The translations under genes and the position numbers were made by a program. Under the pieces are notes generated by a model, which had not been told where the DNA came from, ran no database searches, and worked only from the letters and a program-made list of their open reading frames with translations. A stretch of 64,000 nt of DNA from Nocardia sp. CC227C (GTDB taxonomy: Bacteria > Actinomycetota > Actinomycetes > Mycobacteriales > Mycobacteriaceae). Positions within the stretch are counted from its first letter, which is position 1. Each line of letters starts with the position of its first letter. This document shows, one piece after another, positions 17,467-25,783 of the stretch. The stretch is from contig NZ_JASITE010000011.1 of assembly GCF_030767025.1 (NCBI RefSeq), positions 186,001 to 250,000 on the forward strand, written 5' to 3'.

Positions 17467-17620
17467 GAGCGACGTGAAAAAGTTATCACGGGGTATGCCC
17501 TAAAACGAAATCGCCTGGTGACCGGCCGTACACCAAGTTGCGGGCCGCGCGGGAACCAGGGGCTTTCGCCAAGAGTTACAGGTGTGGACGATCGTGGATA
17601 TCATGCAATCACCGTGTCCC

Positions 17621-17679
17621 TACGGCGACACGCCCTTCTCGCGTGTCGCCGTATCGGACGCGCCGTGCATGACACGGCG
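17621..17679. promoter_or_regulatory. two inverted repeats upstream of fhaA
   Basis: There is a perfect 12-bp inverted repeat (TACGGCGACACG / CGTGTCGCCGTA, 9-nt spacer, 17621-17653). Eight bases later comes a 7-bp hairpin (CGCCGTG / CACGGCG, 17661-17679). They lie 66-124 bp before the fhaA start, where the operon promoter or leader should be. They could be operator sites or an RNA structure. Confidence 0.5.
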
Positions 17680-17744
17680 TCTGCAGACCACGACACGAGA
17701 AACGCTCGCTCTCGAGGGAGCGTCATGACCCGGGAGGAGGGGCG

Positions 17745-19085
17745 ATGGGTATCGTTTCGCGGTTCGAACGCCGCCTCCAGGGAGCTGTCGGGGATGTCTT
17801 CGCCCGCGTGTTCGGCGGTAGCGTCGTGCCCCAGGAAGTCGAGTCGGCCCTCCAGTGCGAGGCCACCGATCACATCCAGGAACTCGGCGGTGGGCATCTG
17901 TTGGCTCCCAACAGTTACACCATCACCATCAACGAATCGGACCTGCGGCAACTCGAGGCCGACCACGAACTGACCACCCGCGCGTTCGCCAAACATCTGC
18001 AGGACTACATCCGCGAGCAGGGGTGGCAGACCTACGGCGAAGTGCACGTGGCGTTCGAGGCATCACCTACGCTGCACACCGGACAGTTCAGAACCCGCGG
18101 CCGGGTGGACCCGGACGTGGGCCGTCGGACCGGCCCACCACCGGCCTCTGAACGACCACAACGACCCGAACACCCGCAACCAGGAGCTGGCCCCATGACG
18201 CAGAACTCAGGCTACGACCCCAGCCGTGACGCCGCGGAGTCCGATCCACGCCGCGGTGGGTACGCGCCCCCTCCGGCGGGCCAGCAGGGCTACGGCGACC
18301 AGGCGTACGGCCAGCAGCCCGGCTACGCCGACCCGGGCTACGGCGAGTACCAGAACGGGTACGACCAGGGTGGCTACGGCCAGCAGGGGTACGGCCAGCA
18401 GCCCGGCTACGCCGATCAGGCGTACGGGCAGCAGGGCTACGCCGACCCGGGCTACGGGCAGCAGCAGGGCTACGCCGACCCCGGCTACGACCAGCAGGGC
18501 TACCAGCAGGGTTACGACCAGGGCGGTTACGGGCAGCAGCAGGGCTACGACCAGGGGTACGGGCAGCAGGGCTACGACCAGGGTGGCTACGGCCAGCAGG
18601 GCTACGCCGATCAGGCGTACGGGCAGCAGGGCTACGCCGACCCGGGTTACGGGCAGCAGGGCTACGCCGACCCCGGCTACGAGCAGGGCGGCTACGCGCC
18701 CGACGACCAGTACGGCCAGCAGGGCTACGGCCAGCAGCCCGGCTACGGCCAGCAGGGCTACGGGCAGGCTCCGGCGGCCCCGCCGCACGGCGGCTCCAGC
18801 TACTCGGCCACCCTCCAGCTCGACGACGGCAGCGGTCGCACCTACCAGTTGCGTGAGGGATCCAACATCATCGGCCGCGGCCAGGACGCGCACTTCCGGC
18901 TTCCCGACACCGGGGTGTCCCGCCGGCACATCGAGGTGCGTTGGGACGGCCAGACGGCCATGCTCTCCGATCTCGGTTCGACCAATGGAACGCTGGTCAA
19001 CGGCTCGCCGGTACAGGATTGGCAGCTCGCCGACGGGGATGTCATCCGCGCCGGGCATTCCGAGATCCTGATCCGGATCGTCTGA
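17745..19085 (+). CDS. fhaA: FHA domain protein FhaA
   Basis: A 446-residue protein. Residues 1-125 form the DUF3662 domain (GIVSRFERRLQGAVGDVFARVFGG), residues about 180-343 are a Gly/Tyr/Gln tandem-repeat region (GYGQQGYADPGY units), and residues 350-446 form a forkhead-associated domain with GRGQDAHFRLP, SRRHIEV and STNGT, which binds phosphothreonine. In mycobacteria FhaA binds the pseudokinase-flippase MviN and regulates peptidoglycan synthesis under PknB. ATG 17745 has GGAGGAGG upstream. It is the first gene of the wall/kinase cluster. The repeat region is long and looks expandable. Confidence 0.95.
   Translation: MGIVSRFERRLQGAVGDVFARVFGGSVVPQEVESALQCEATDHIQELGGGHLLAPNSYTITINESDLRQLEADHELTTRAFAKHLQDYIREQGWQTYGEVHVAFEASPTLHTGQFRTRGRVDPDVGRRTGPPPASERPQRPEHPQPGAGPMTQNSGYDPSRDAAESDPRRGGYAPPPAGQQGYGDQAYGQQPGYADPGYGEYQNGYDQGGYGQQGYGQQPGYADQAYGQQGYADPGYGQQQGYADPGYDQQGYQQGYDQGGYGQQQGYDQGYGQQGYDQGGYGQQGYADQAYGQQGYADPGYGQQGYADPGYEQGGYAPDDQYGQQGYGQQPGYGQQGYGQAPAAPPHGGSSYSATLQLDDGSGRTYQLREGSNIIGRGQDAHFRLPDTGVSRRHIEVRWDGQTAMLSDLGSTNGTLVNGSPVQDWQLADGDVIRAGHSEILIRIV
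18282..18772 (+). repeat. tandem repeat encoding GYGQQ/GYADPGY units in fhaA
   Basis: About 490 bp of imperfect tandem repeats (units near 15-24 nt: CAGCAGGGCTACGCCGAC, TACGGGCAGCAGGGC) encode a low-complexity linker between the DUF3662 and FHA domains. The frame is kept throughout. Confidence 0.9.
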
Positions 19086-19107
19086 TCCCGTAAGCTCGCG
19101 GTGCAGG

Positions 19108-19144
19108 TCACGATATGGCCCGAGAATCCTCGGTCGTATCGTGA
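19108..19144 (+). terminator. hairpin between fhaA and fhaB
   Basis: The outer stem TCACGATA / TATCGTGA and inner stem CCGAG / CTCGG lie 23 nt after the fhaA stop. There is no T-run. It could attenuate transcription into fhaB or mark a separate promoter. Confidence 0.4.
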
Positions 19145-19278
19145 TCGCAACCGGTCTACGGCCCTATGATGCTGCCAACACTCACGCGGTGGCGAAACCC
19201 GGCCCGTGCTGACAGGCAACACCGGTTGGGGGTCGACGAACCGTACCAACAACACGGTCGAACAGGAGGTGGAGCACC

Positions 19279-19746
19279 GTGCAGGGATTGATCCTGCAAT
19301 TGACCCGTGCGGGGTTCCTGCTGCTGCTGTGGCTGTTCGTGTGGGCGGTGCTCCGGACCTTGCGCAGCGATATCTACGCGGCATCCGGCATCAGAGTCGC
19401 GCCACGGTCCCCGAGTGGTTCCGCGGTGCTGCCATCGTTTCGCCGGGGCCAGAAGGGCGCCAAATATCTCGTGGTGACTCAAGGCTCACTCGCCGGCACC
19501 CGCATCACCCTCGGCACCCAGCCGGTGCTGATCGGGCGGGCCGATGATTCCACGCTGGTACTCACCGACGACTACGCCTCCACCCGCCACGCGCGCCTGT
19601 CGCCGCGTGGTGAGGACTGGTATGTCGAGGACCTCGGTTCCACCAACGGGACCTACCTCGACCGCGCGAAAGTCACCACGCCGGTGCGGGTTCCGCTCGG
19701 CACCCCCGTCCGTGTCGGCAAGACAGTGATCGAGCTCCGATCGTGA
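19279..19746 (+). CDS. fhaB: FHA domain protein FhaB (FipA)
   Basis: A 155-residue protein. The N-terminal membrane helix (LILQLTRAGFLLLLWLFVWAVL) is followed by a single FHA domain (VLIGRADDSTLVLTDDY, STRHARL, DLGSTNGTYLDR) that reads phosphothreonine. In mycobacteria FhaB/FipA links PknA signalling to FtsZ and FtsQ at division. GTG 19279 is preceded by CAGGAGGTGGAG. Its stop overlaps the pstP start (GTGA). It is transcribed within the signalling operon, after a 193-bp gap that holds a hairpin. Confidence 0.95.
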   Translation: MQGLILQLTRAGFLLLLWLFVWAVLRTLRSDIYAASGIRVAPRSPSGSAVLPSFRRGQKGAKYLVVTQGSLAGTRITLGTQPVLIGRADDSTLVLTDDYASTRHARLSPRGEDWYVEDLGSTNGTYLDRAKVTTPVRVPLGTPVRVGKTVIELRS

Positions 19747-21242
19747 CACTTGTTCTCCGCTACGCAGCGCGCAGCGACCGCGGTCTCGTCCGATCCAACA
19801 ACGAGGACTCCGTCTACGCGGGTGCGCGGCTGCTCGCACTCGCGGACGGGATGGGCGGCCACGCCGCCGGTGAGATCGCCTCACAGTTGATGATCGCCGC
19901 CCTGGCCCATCTCGACGACGACGAACCCGGCGACGACCTACTCGGCAAGCTCGACCGGGCGGTGCGCGACGGCAATGCCGCCATCGCCGATCAGGTCGAG
20001 GAGGAACCCGAACTCGACGGTATGGGCACCACGCTCACCGCCATCCTGTTCGCGGGCAAGAAACTAGGCCTCGCCCACGTCGGCGACTCCCGCGCCTACC
20101 TGTTCCGCAACGACGAGCTGACCCAGATCACCCGCGACGACACCTTCGTGCAATCGCTGGTGGACGAGGGGCGCATCACCCCGGAGCAGGCGCACACCCA
20201 TCCGCAGCGGTCGCTCATCATGCGCGCGCTCACCGGCAACGAGATCGAGCCGACGCTCATCGTGCGCGAGTCCCGCGCCGGAGACCGCTACCTGCTGTGC
20301 TCCGACGGCCTGTCCGACGTGGTCAGCGACGAGACCATCGGCAACACCCTGCGCGAGGGCACCACCGACGAGGCCGCCGACCGACTCATCGAATTGGCGC
20401 TGCGCAGCGGCGGTCCCGACAATGTGACCGTCGTCGTCGCCGACGTGATCGACCTCGACTACGGCCAGAGCCACCCCATCGTGGCGGGCGCGGCCTCCGG
20501 TGAGGACGAGGACACGCCCCCGCCGAACACCGCCGCCGGTCGCGCGGCCGCCATGAGACCGCCGCGCGCCGCCCCACGCCGCGCCGTCCAGCAGTCCGAG
20601 CCCGAACCTGCGCGCAAGAGCCACAAGCTGCGCTGGCTGCTGCTGGCGGTGGCGCTCATCGTGGCCGTCGGCGCCGGGCTCACGGTCGGCTACAACATGA
20701 TTCGCAGCAACTACTACGTGGGTGCGGACGGCGATCGGGTGGTGGTACTACGCGGGCTGCCCGGTTCCGTGCTGGGCTACTCCATCCACGATGTCGATCA
20801 GATCGGATGCGTCACCCGCGACGGCGAACTGTCCCTCGTCGCCCCGGACGCCGACTTCCCGGCCGGCTGCCGCGAACTGACCTTCGACGATCTCAAGCCC
20901 ACCGGTCGCGATTCCGTCGAGAAGGGCCTGCCGCCCGGCTCCCGTGCGGACGCCGTCACGCAGATGCGATCGCTGGCGCAGCGGGAACTGCTGCCGCCGT
21001 GCGAGAAGCCCGCCGAACCGGAGCCGACGCCGCCGGGCGAGACGGAACAGCCGCCCGCCACGGGCGCGCCGACCACGGCGGTGCCGCCGACCACCACCGG
21101 CCAGCCGGAGCCCGAGCCCGGCGGCGAGCGCACCGGGGAGCTGCGTCAACCCGAGAACCGCGAGCAGCCCCCGACGAACACCCCCGTCACGACCACCCAG
21201 GCCCCGCAGATCGCAGGCCAGAACTGCCGAGCGACGGACTGA
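19743..21242 (+). CDS. pstP: PP2C-type protein serine/threonine phosphatase PstP
   Basis: A 499-residue phosphatase. The PP2C catalytic domain (residues 1-240) shows RSNNEDSVYAG, ALADGMGGHAAGE, GTTLTAILFAGKKL, HVGDSRAYL and SGGPDNVTVVVADV, which include the metal-binding aspartates. It is followed by a cytosolic linker, a membrane helix (about 296-318, WLLLAVALIVAVGAGLTVGY) and an extracellular domain ending in a Pro/Thr-rich tail (about 420-499). It reverses PknA/PknB phosphorylation. The start overlaps the fhaB stop and its stop overlaps the rodA ATG. Confidence 0.96.
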   Translation: MTLVLRYAARSDRGLVRSNNEDSVYAGARLLALADGMGGHAAGEIASQLMIAALAHLDDDEPGDDLLGKLDRAVRDGNAAIADQVEEEPELDGMGTTLTAILFAGKKLGLAHVGDSRAYLFRNDELTQITRDDTFVQSLVDEGRITPEQAHTHPQRSLIMRALTGNEIEPTLIVRESRAGDRYLLCSDGLSDVVSDETIGNTLREGTTDEAADRLIELALRSGGPDNVTVVVADVIDLDYGQSHPIVAGAASGEDEDTPPPNTAAGRAAAMRPPRAAPRRAVQQSEPEPARKSHKLRWLLLAVALIVAVGAGLTVGYNMIRSNYYVGADGDRVVVLRGLPGSVLGYSIHDVDQIGCVTRDGELSLVAPDADFPAGCRELTFDDLKPTGRDSVEKGLPPGSRADAVTQMRSLAQRELLPPCEKPAEPEPTPPGETEQPPATGAPTTAVPPTTTGQPEPEPGGERTGELRQPENREQPPTNTPVTTTQAPQIAGQNCRATD

Positions 21243-22714
21243 TGTCCGCACCGGCACCGCCGTCCGCCGGGGCTTTTCCCAGTCCTCCGGGCGGATTCGC
21301 TCCCGCGCCGCCGCCGTCCACCCGGCGGAATATCGAGTTGCTGCTACTCGGCCTCGCCGCACTCGTCACCACGGTGGCACTGGTGCTGGTGGAGGCCAGC
21401 CAGGAACAGTCCATCAGCTGGGACATCGCCAAGCTGGGTTTGGCGTACCTGGCGCTGTTCGGGGTCGCGCACCTGGCGGTGCGACGCTTCGCGGCCTTCG
21501 CCGATCCGGTGCTGCTACCGATCGTGGCGCTGCTCAACGGCCTAGGGCTGGTGCTCATCCATCGCCTGGATCTGGCCGACAAACAGGACGCCATCTTCAA
21601 TTCCACGGCCATCCCCTCCCCCGACGCCAATCAGCAGGTGCTGTGGACGGGTCTGGGGATGGTGGTGTTCATGGGTCTGCTCATCACGCTGCGCGATTAC
21701 CGCACGCTGGCGCGCTACGCCTACACCCTGGGTCTGATCGGCCTGATCGCGCTGGCCATCCCGGCCCTGCTGCCGGACCGCTACTCCATGGTCAACGGCG
21801 CGAAGATCTGGATCCGGCTACCCGGATTCAGTGTCCAGCCGGGCGAATTCGCGAAGCTGCTGCTGATCATCTTCTTCGCCGGGGTGCTGGTCGCCAAGCG
21901 CGACCTGTTCACCGTGGCGGGCAAGCATGTGCTGGGGCTGGAGTTGCCGCGCCCCCGCGACATGGGCCCGATCCTGGTGGTGTGGGTGGTCTGCATCGGC
22001 GTGCTGGTGCTGGAGAAGGACCTCGGCACCTCGCTGCTCATCTTCGCCACCGTGCTGACCATGCTCTACATCGCCACCGAGCGGGTGGGCTGGCTGGTCA
22101 TCGGCGGCGGGCTGCTGGCCATCGGCTTCCTCTTCGCCTACAACTGGTTCGGGCATGTGCGGGTGCGCGTGGAGACCTGGCTGCACCCGTTCGACGACTA
22201 CAACAACACCGGCTACCAGATCTCGCAGTCGCTGTTCGGTCTGGCCACCGGTGGGCTGGCGGGGACCGGGCTGGGCAGCGGACGGCCCTCGCAGGTGCCC
22301 TTCGCCAAGACCGACTTCATCATCACCACCATCGGTGAGGAACTCGGGCTGGTCGGCCTGACCGCAGTGCTCATGCTGTTCACCATGCTCGTGGTGCGCG
22401 GGCTGCGCACGGCGCTGGCGGTGCGCGACAGCTTCGGCAAGCTGCTGGCCGCCGGACTCTCGTTCACCATCGCCGTGCAGGTGTTCGTGGTGGTCGGCGG
22501 TGTCACCAAACTGATTCCACTGACCGGTCTCACCACGCCGTTCGTCTCGTACGGCGGTTCCTCACTGCTGGCCAACTACGCGCTGGTGGCGCTGCTGATC
22601 AAGATCTCCGACGCGGCGCGCGCACCCGCCCCGGTCCGCAAGCGCGCCCCCGAACCCATTGCCGACGCCCCCACCGAGATGGTGCGGCGACCTCCGAAGG
22701 GAGGCACCGCGTGA
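21242..22714 (+). CDS. rodA: SEDS-family peptidoglycan polymerase RodA
   Basis: A 490-residue polytopic membrane protein with a Pro-rich N-terminus (to about residue 30) and then about ten or more helices. SEDS hallmarks are NGAKIWIRLPGFSVQPGEFAKL, LVLEKDLGTSLLIF, GYQISQSLFGLATGG and TGLTTPFVSYGGSSLLANY. It is a glycosyltransferase acting with the class B PBP encoded next. ATG 21242 overlaps the pstP stop (TGATG). The longer frame upstream is antisense-like noise over pstP. The C-terminus carries a short basic tail (APAPVRKRAPEP). Confidence 0.96.
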   Translation: MSAPAPPSAGAFPSPPGGFAPAPPPSTRRNIELLLLGLAALVTTVALVLVEASQEQSISWDIAKLGLAYLALFGVAHLAVRRFAAFADPVLLPIVALLNGLGLVLIHRLDLADKQDAIFNSTAIPSPDANQQVLWTGLGMVVFMGLLITLRDYRTLARYAYTLGLIGLIALAIPALLPDRYSMVNGAKIWIRLPGFSVQPGEFAKLLLIIFFAGVLVAKRDLFTVAGKHVLGLELPRPRDMGPILVVWVVCIGVLVLEKDLGTSLLIFATVLTMLYIATERVGWLVIGGGLLAIGFLFAYNWFGHVRVRVETWLHPFDDYNNTGYQISQSLFGLATGGLAGTGLGSGRPSQVPFAKTDFIITTIGEELGLVGLTAVLMLFTMLVVRGLRTALAVRDSFGKLLAAGLSFTIAVQVFVVVGGVTKLIPLTGLTTPFVSYGGSSLLANYALVALLIKISDAARAPAPVRKRAPEPIADAPTEMVRRPPKGGTA

Positions 22715-24183
22715 ACACTCCCCTGCGTCGCGTCGCCATGGCCGTGATGATCATGGTCGTCGCCCTGCTCGCCAACGCCACCTACGTACAGGTCATCAAG
22801 GCCGACAGCTTGCGCAGCGACCCGCGCAACGTGCGGGTGCTGATGGACGAGTACTCGCGCCAGCGCGGCCAGATCTCCGCGCAGGGCACGGTTTTGGCCA
22901 GTTCCGTCGCCACCGACGACCGGTACAAGTACCTGCGCACCTACCCGACCGATCCGGCGGCCTACGCACCGGTGACCGGGTTCTACTCCATGCAGTACGG
23001 CAGCACCGGGCTCGAGCACGCCGAGGACTCGGTGCTCAACGGCTCCGACAATCAGCTGTTCGGCCGCCACCTCGTCGATCTGGTCTCCGGCCGCGATCCG
23101 CGCGGCGGCAATGTGGTCACCACCATCGACCCGGTCATGCAGAAGGTCGCCTACGAGCAGCTCACCTCGAAGGGGTACACCGGTTCGGTGGTGGCCATCG
23201 AACCGAGCACCGGGCGCATCCTCACCATGGTGTCCACCCCGAGTTACGACCCGAATCAGCTGTCCAGCCACGACGGCGCCGCGGTCACCCAGACCTGGAA
23301 CGAGCTCCAGCAGGATCCGCGCTCGCCCATGCTGAACCGCGCCGTCTCGCAGACCTATCCGCCCGGTTCCACCTTCAAGGTGGTGGTCACGGCCGCCGCG
23401 CTGTCCGCGGGCGTCGCCCAGCCGGACGACCAGTTCACGGCCGCGTCGCGCATCACCCTGCCCGACACCGCCACCACGCTGGAGAACTACAACGGCAACC
23501 ACTGCGGTCCCGGCGACAACCAGACCGCATCACTGACCACCGCGTTCAAACTGTCGTGTAACACCGCTTTCGTGGAGCTCGGTATCAAGGTTGGGTCCGC
23601 GAAGCTCAAGGACGAGGCGGCCGCGTTCGGCATCGGACAGCATGAGGGGATCCCGATTCCCGTGGCGGACAGCACCGTCGGCACCATCCCGGACGGCGCG
23701 GCGCTCGGACAGAGCAGCATCGGCCAGCGCGACGTGGCGCTCACGCCACTGGACAACGCGGTCATCGCGGCCACCATCGCCAACGGCGGCGTCCGGATGC
23801 GGCCCTACCTGGTCGACCAACTGCAAGGCCCGGATCTCAGCGTGCTCGGCACCACCAATCCGATGTCGGTGGGTCAGGCGGTGAACGCCCAGGTGGCGTC
23901 CCAACTGACCACTCTGATGATGGAATCGGAGAAGAACACCCAGGGCGGGGGCCGCAGCCCCTACACGATCGCTTCCAAGACCGGCACCGCCGAGCACGGC
24001 AGCGATCCCCGCAACACCCCGCCCCACGCCTGGTACATCGCCTTCGCACCGGCGCAGAACCCGAAGATCGCGATCGCGGTCATCGTGGAGAACGGCGGTG
24101 ACCGCGCGCTGGCCGCGACCGGTGGTTCCGTCGCGGCGCCGGTCGCCCGCGCGGTGCTCGACGCCGGACTGGCGGGGGGCTGA
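22711..24183 (+). CDS. pbpA: class B penicillin-binding protein PbpA
   Basis: A 490-residue transpeptidase. An N-terminal membrane anchor (VAMAVMIMVVALLANATYVQV), a PBP dimer-like domain, then the transpeptidase motifs SxxK (PPGSTFKVVV), SxN (KLSCNTAF) and KTG (ASKTGTAEHG). It cross-links new peptidoglycan as the partner of RodA. GTG 22711 overlaps the rodA stop by GTGA. In mycobacteria the homolog is a PknB substrate and affects division and cell length. Confidence 0.96.
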   Translation: MNTPLRRVAMAVMIMVVALLANATYVQVIKADSLRSDPRNVRVLMDEYSRQRGQISAQGTVLASSVATDDRYKYLRTYPTDPAAYAPVTGFYSMQYGSTGLEHAEDSVLNGSDNQLFGRHLVDLVSGRDPRGGNVVTTIDPVMQKVAYEQLTSKGYTGSVVAIEPSTGRILTMVSTPSYDPNQLSSHDGAAVTQTWNELQQDPRSPMLNRAVSQTYPPGSTFKVVVTAAALSAGVAQPDDQFTAASRITLPDTATTLENYNGNHCGPGDNQTASLTTAFKLSCNTAFVELGIKVGSAKLKDEAAAFGIGQHEGIPIPVADSTVGTIPDGAALGQSSIGQRDVALTPLDNAVIAATIANGGVRMRPYLVDQLQGPDLSVLGTTNPMSVGQAVNAQVASQLTTLMMESEKNTQGGGRSPYTIASKTGTAEHGSDPRNTPPHAWYIAFAPAQNPKIAIAVIVENGGDRALAATGGSVAAPVARAVLDAGLAGG

Positions 24184-24217
24184 ACGATATGAACGTGCTC
24201 GCTGGACGGGGGCTGGA

Positions 24218-25783
24218 ATGCTGACCAACGGTGCCTTGATCGCCGACCGCTACCGGCTGCATCGCCTCATCGCCACCGGCGGAATGGGACAGGTCTGGGA
24301 AGCCTTGGACACCCGCCTCGACCGCCGGGTCGCGGTGAAGGTGCTCAAGGCCGAATTCTCGGCCGACCCCACCTTCCGGCACCGGTTCCGCACCGAGGCC
24401 AAGACGACCGCGCAGCTCAACCACCCCGGCATCGCCGGCATCTACGACTACGGCGAGACGATGGACCCGGCGGGCGGCGAAACCGCCTACCTGGTCATGG
24501 AACTGGTGTCCGGAGAGCCGCTGAACGCCGTCCTCAACCGGCTCGGCCGCCTCTCGGTGGCGCAGGGCCTGGACATGCTCGAGCAGACCGGTCGCGCGCT
24601 ACAGGTGGCGCACGCCGCGGGCGTGGTGCACCGCGACGTCAAGCCCGGCAACATCCTGGTGACGCCGACCGGCCAGGTGAAGATCACCGACTTCGGCATC
24701 GCCAAAGCCGTCGACGCCTCCCCGGTCACCAAGACCGGCATGGTCATGGGCACCGCCCAGTACATCGCGCCCGAACAGGCCACCGGCGAGGACGCCACCG
24801 CCGCCTCCGACGTGTACTCGCTCGGTGTGGTCGGCTACGAAGCCCTGGCCGGGCAGCGGCCCTTCACCGGGGACGGCGCGCTCACCGTCGCCATGAAGCA
24901 CGTGCGGGAGACCCCGCCGCCGCTCCCGTCGGACCTGCCGCCGAACGTGCGGGAACTCATCGAGATCACCATGGCCAAGGAGCCGGGCCAGCGCTACACC
25001 AGCGGCGGCGAATTCGCCGACGCGGTGGCCGCCGTGCGCTCGGGCCGCCGCCCGCCGCCGCCCAGCGGCATGTCCGGACCGATGACCTCCGGCGCCACCC
25101 GGGTGCTGCCGCCCGGACCGACCGTGATCCTGCCCTCCGCCCCGCGCGGTGACGCGGCCACCGTGCGATACCCGACGCCGCCGCACGCACAGCGGGCGCA
25201 GCAGGCGCCGGTCGCCACGGCCATGATGCAGGGCCCGCACACCCCGCCGCCCGGCACGCCGCCGACCGGTGGGCGGACCGCCGATCAGGGCGGTGGACGC
25301 TTCACCAACAGCCAGAAGGCCCTCGCGGGTCTCGGTGTCGGCGCGGTGGCGGTGGGAGCCGCCGCGGCCTTCGTCCTGCTCAACAACGATCCGCCGGAGC
25401 CGACGCCGCCCACCAAGACCAGCGCCGTTGTGGTACCGCCGCCGGTGCAGTCCACCACCACGACGACCGAGCCGCCGACCACCACCCGGTTCGTGCCGCC
25501 ACCGCCGACGGTGCCGCCGACCACCGAAGAACCGGTGCCGACCACCACCGAGCCGACACCGACCACCACGACGCAGCCGCCGACCACCACGACGCAACGG
25601 CCGACCACCACCAAGCCGACACCGACCACGACGGTCAAACCCACCAGGACCACCATCGAGCCCCCGTTCGAAATACCATCGTGGCCACCGACGGTGCCCG
25701 GTGGCGCCGGCGGCGCTTTCGGAACCACGCGACCAGCCCACAGCAGTACTCCAGCCCCCGCCGCCCAGCAAGGACTGCCATGA
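24218..25783 (+). CDS. pknA: transmembrane serine/threonine kinase PknA
   Basis: A 521-residue protein. The kinase domain (residues 10-275) contains IATGGMGQVWEA, VAVKVLK (Lys near 41), HRDVKPGNILV and DFGIAKA; the activation loop is TKTGMVMGTAQYIAPEQATG. A juxtamembrane linker, one membrane helix (about 368-389) and a Pro/Thr-rich external tail (TTTTEPPTTTRFVPPPPT-type) follow. It has no PASTA repeats, unlike PknB. ATG 24218 is chosen; the longer frame lacks a family match. The stop overlaps the pknB ATG. It controls division and wall synthesis with PknB. Confidence 0.95.
   Translation: MLTNGALIADRYRLHRLIATGGMGQVWEALDTRLDRRVAVKVLKAEFSADPTFRHRFRTEAKTTAQLNHPGIAGIYDYGETMDPAGGETAYLVMELVSGEPLNAVLNRLGRLSVAQGLDMLEQTGRALQVAHAAGVVHRDVKPGNILVTPTGQVKITDFGIAKAVDASPVTKTGMVMGTAQYIAPEQATGEDATAASDVYSLGVVGYEALAGQRPFTGDGALTVAMKHVRETPPPLPSDLPPNVRELIEITMAKEPGQRYTSGGEFADAVAAVRSGRRPPPPSGMSGPMTSGATRVLPPGPTVILPSAPRGDAATVRYPTPPHAQRAQQAPVATAMMQGPHTPPPGTPPTGGRTADQGGGRFTNSQKALAGLGVGAVAVGAAAAFVLLNNDPPEPTPPTKTSAVVVPPPVQSTTTTTEPPTTTRFVPPPPTVPPTTEEPVPTTTEPTPTTTTQPPTTTTQRPTTTKPTPTTTVKPTRTTIEPPFEIPSWPPTVPGGAGGAFGTTRPAHSSTPAPAAQQGLP

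Noticed and set aside
18282..18772. Repeat array as a possible CRISPR
   Set aside because: The repeats are contiguous, in frame and encode a protein linker; there are no spacers or cas genes.
20807..21241. Extension of rodA into pstP
   Set aside because: The upstream part overlaps pstP in another frame and is Arg/Pro-rich; ATG 21242 gives the normal RodA N-terminus.
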